From: DASVTU01 sp036387415
GTDB taxonomy: Bacteria; Acidobacteriota; Blastocatellia; Pyrinomonadales; Pyrinomonadaceae
Direction of reading: 5' to 3'
DNA length: 64,000 nucleotides
Assembly: GCA_036387415.1 (NCBI GenBank)
Contig: DASVTU010000014.1
Span: forward strand, 1-64,000
Shown: one piece after another, positions 62,684-64,000 of the stretch
Layout: each line of letters begins with the position of its first letter
Numbering within the stretch: position 1 is the stretch's first letter
Translations under genes and position numbers: made by a program
The notes under the pieces: generated by a model
Databases searched by the model: none
Told to the model about the DNA's origin: nothing
What the model saw: only the letters and a program-made list of their open reading frames with translations

Positions 62684-64000
62684 TCAGGGTTGTGCGAATT
62701 TGAGCGCCGTCTGGATGTCGGTTTCAGCCCCGCGAACGACGAGCACCGCGTCGCCTTCCAGACGCACATGCGTCCAGACGCCGCCTTCGCGCCACAACGT
62801 CGCTGTCTGGTCGCCTGCGCCGTTCGTCGCGCGGTTCACTTCGGCAAGGTTACGTCGGCGTTGGAGCGCGTTGTAGGCGCGAAAGAATTCCTGTGCGTCT
62901 TCGTTTTTGTCCCAGAGAGTTTTCCAGATGAAAAGCGGCACGGCTCCCGTCCCGCCACGCTCGAAGACGTATGCGCGGTCGCCGCCCCAACCCGCCGCCG
63001 CACGCGTCGCTTCGCGCGGCGAGGTCATGCCCGCCATCAAGAGTCCGCGTGCGCCGATTTCTCCGAGCGGCGTCGATGCGGTCATTCGCCAACCGTTGGT
63101 GGCGAGAGCCTGCTCGTCAATGCGTATCTCGCGCGGCGTTTCGTTAGACAGATATTTTTCCGGGTGCAAGACCTGTTCGCTCGACACGGGAGGACGACGA
63201 AACAACTCGTCAACACTGAAGGCCGGACGACTACGCCTGAGCGTCTCAACGAAACGCGCGCCGTCGCGGTAACGAAAGATAAAAGTCTCGGTCAGGAGCG
63301 GCGGGAAGAAAGCGCCGATGCCTTTGCGGTAGACGCCGAAACGTTCGTCCTCCTGCCGCGCAATCTCTTCGAGCGAACGCCGCGCCCAAGCCTCGCCGCT
63401 CTCTTGGCGTCGCTGCACGTTCATCGCGTCGCCTTCGACGAGCGCAAACGCCGCCTCCATCCGGTCGAAGTTATATGGACGCGCGAGCACCAACCGGAGC
63501 AGGTCGAAATGCTGGTCTTGCAGCGCATGGACGAATTCGTGAGTCAGGAGCGAGCGGTCTCTCGAAGCATCTCCAGTGCGCGTTTTGTCGGATTTGTCGG
63601 GCTGAAGCAGCAACACCTGTTTGTCGAGCGGCGAGTATGTCGCGCCCGCTGTGACGGCTGTAAAACTCACGGCGAGCGTTGCCAAATCTGTTCCCGTCGG
63701 GAGGATGCCGCCCGCGACGGCCAACGTGCTCAAGGCTTTGAGGTCGTCGCCGCCCAACACTTCCGCGACCTCCTTCGTCCGCGTGCCATACTCCCAACCC
63801 GAAAGCTCAGTCATCCCGACTTCATTCTTCCACTCAAGCCCGCGCACCGTCGCCGCATCCTGCATGGCGCTCGCGCGTATCGACTGCAAACGCGGCGACA
63901 ACGGACGCGAAGGCAACGGCGCGAGAGTCCTGCGAGGCGGTTGCACGACGGCTGCTGCCGCCGGAGCAATGCTGCGACGCGGCGCACGACCGTTGTTGCA
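62684..64000 (-). CDS. HExxH metalloprotease-like protein, 5' end cut by window edge
   Basis: The minus-strand frame is open from the window edge to the stop at 62684 (438 visible residues); the start and any signal peptide lie beyond. The zinc motif is in LLTHEFVHALQDQHFDLLRL (HEFVH at about residue 154 of the visible part), with EAAFALVEGDAMN downstream as a likely third-ligand segment. The rest has TFIFRYRDGARFVETLR and GWGGDRAYVFE. It resembles large secreted metalloprotease-like proteins in acidobacteria; no named family can be assigned. The GTG at 63946 is internal, not the start. Confidence 0.75.
   Translation of the reverse strand, partial: CNNGRAPRRSIAPAAAAVVQPPRRTLAPLPSRPLSPRLQSIRASAMQDAATVRGLEWKNEVGMTELSGWEYGTRTKEVAEVLGGDDLKALSTLAVAGGILPTGTDLATLAVSFTAVTAGATYSPLDKQVLLLQPDKSDKTRTGDASRDRSLLTHEFVHALQDQHFDLLRLVLARPYNFDRMEAAFALVEGDAMNVQRRQESGEAWARRSLEEIARQEDERFGVYRKGIGAFFPPLLTETFIFRYRDGARFVETLRRSRPAFSVDELFRRPPVSSEQVLHPEKYLSNETPREIRIDEQALATNGWRMTASTPLGEIGARGLLMAGMTSPREATRAAAGWGGDRAYVFERGGTGAVPLFIWKTLWDKNEDAQEFFRAYNALQRRRNLAEVNRATNGAGDQTATLWREGGVWTHVRLEGDAVLVVRGAETDIQTALKFAQP

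Noticed and set aside
63944..63946. GTG as the start of the HExxH gene
   Set aside because: The frame stays open to the window edge for 18 more codons and no signal peptide follows the GTG, so the gene is treated as truncated.

Overview
This is a chromosomal stretch of a free-living Gram-negative bacterium, most likely an acidobacterium of the Blastocatellia/Pyrinomonadaceae type. That placement is inferred from gene content, not from a marker search. The clues are two secreted von Willebrand factor A proteins of the acidobacterial type, many secreted proteins of unknown function, a PEP-CTERM surface protein, menaquinone synthesis by the futalosine route, and high G+C DNA. There is no rRNA, phage, transposase or CRISPR array in the window.

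Layout. 1-7.6 kb is very G+C-rich: glyA (cut by the left edge), an S41 protease, a two-repeat LamG protein, proS and an LCAT-like lipoprotein. From 7.6 kb the base composition drops. 7.7-13.6 kb holds larB and a futalosine-pathway menaquinone cluster (ubiX, mqnP, mqnE, mqnD) with a GNAT gene and an unknown secreted protein between them. 14.9-17.0 kb is a much AT-richer type II restriction-modification pair. 17-24.2 kb has a PlsC acyltransferase, an M14 carboxypeptidase, a VWA protein, glgC and a CDP-alcohol phosphatidyltransferase. 24.6-28.5 kb is a pentose-phosphate/nucleoside block (deoC, rpiB, hpt, deoB), in which DeoC and RpiB carry N-terminal extensions like those of microcompartment cargo. 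28.6-43.6 kb has a second VWA protein, tRNA-Val and tRNA-Asp, moeA, a fasciclin protein, moaC, an M50 protease, uvrA, a metallo-beta-lactamase-fold protein, yqeY, a small zinc-finger protein, a PEP-CTERM protein and a secreted unknown. 43.7-54.4 kb is the translation/transcription operon rimP-nusA-infB-rbfA-nrnA followed by accD-folC and a pilin-like gene. 54.5-64 kb has a Nudix hydrolase, a second PlsC, an unknown secreted protein, a CPBP protease, a carotenoid-desaturase-like oxidoreductase, a FecR protein, an AvrRpt2-like cysteine protease with a co-transcribed lipoprotein, and an HExxH protein cut by the right edge.

The most unusual feature is not a gene. At about twenty places the intergenic DNA is built from short units repeated with a 7-base (sometimes 8-base) period. 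In most of these an upstream arm of units is followed by a downstream arm of complementary units, giving a large imperfect hairpin. The unit differs between loci but falls into a few recurring families (GAGGTTA, GATGAGG, AGTCAGT, GCAGAAG, AAAGGCA and others). Many abut a start codon, and several supply the last or first codons of the neighbouring protein. They recall the heptanucleotide STRR repeats of cyanobacteria but are palindromic. Classical perfect-stem terminators occur separately.
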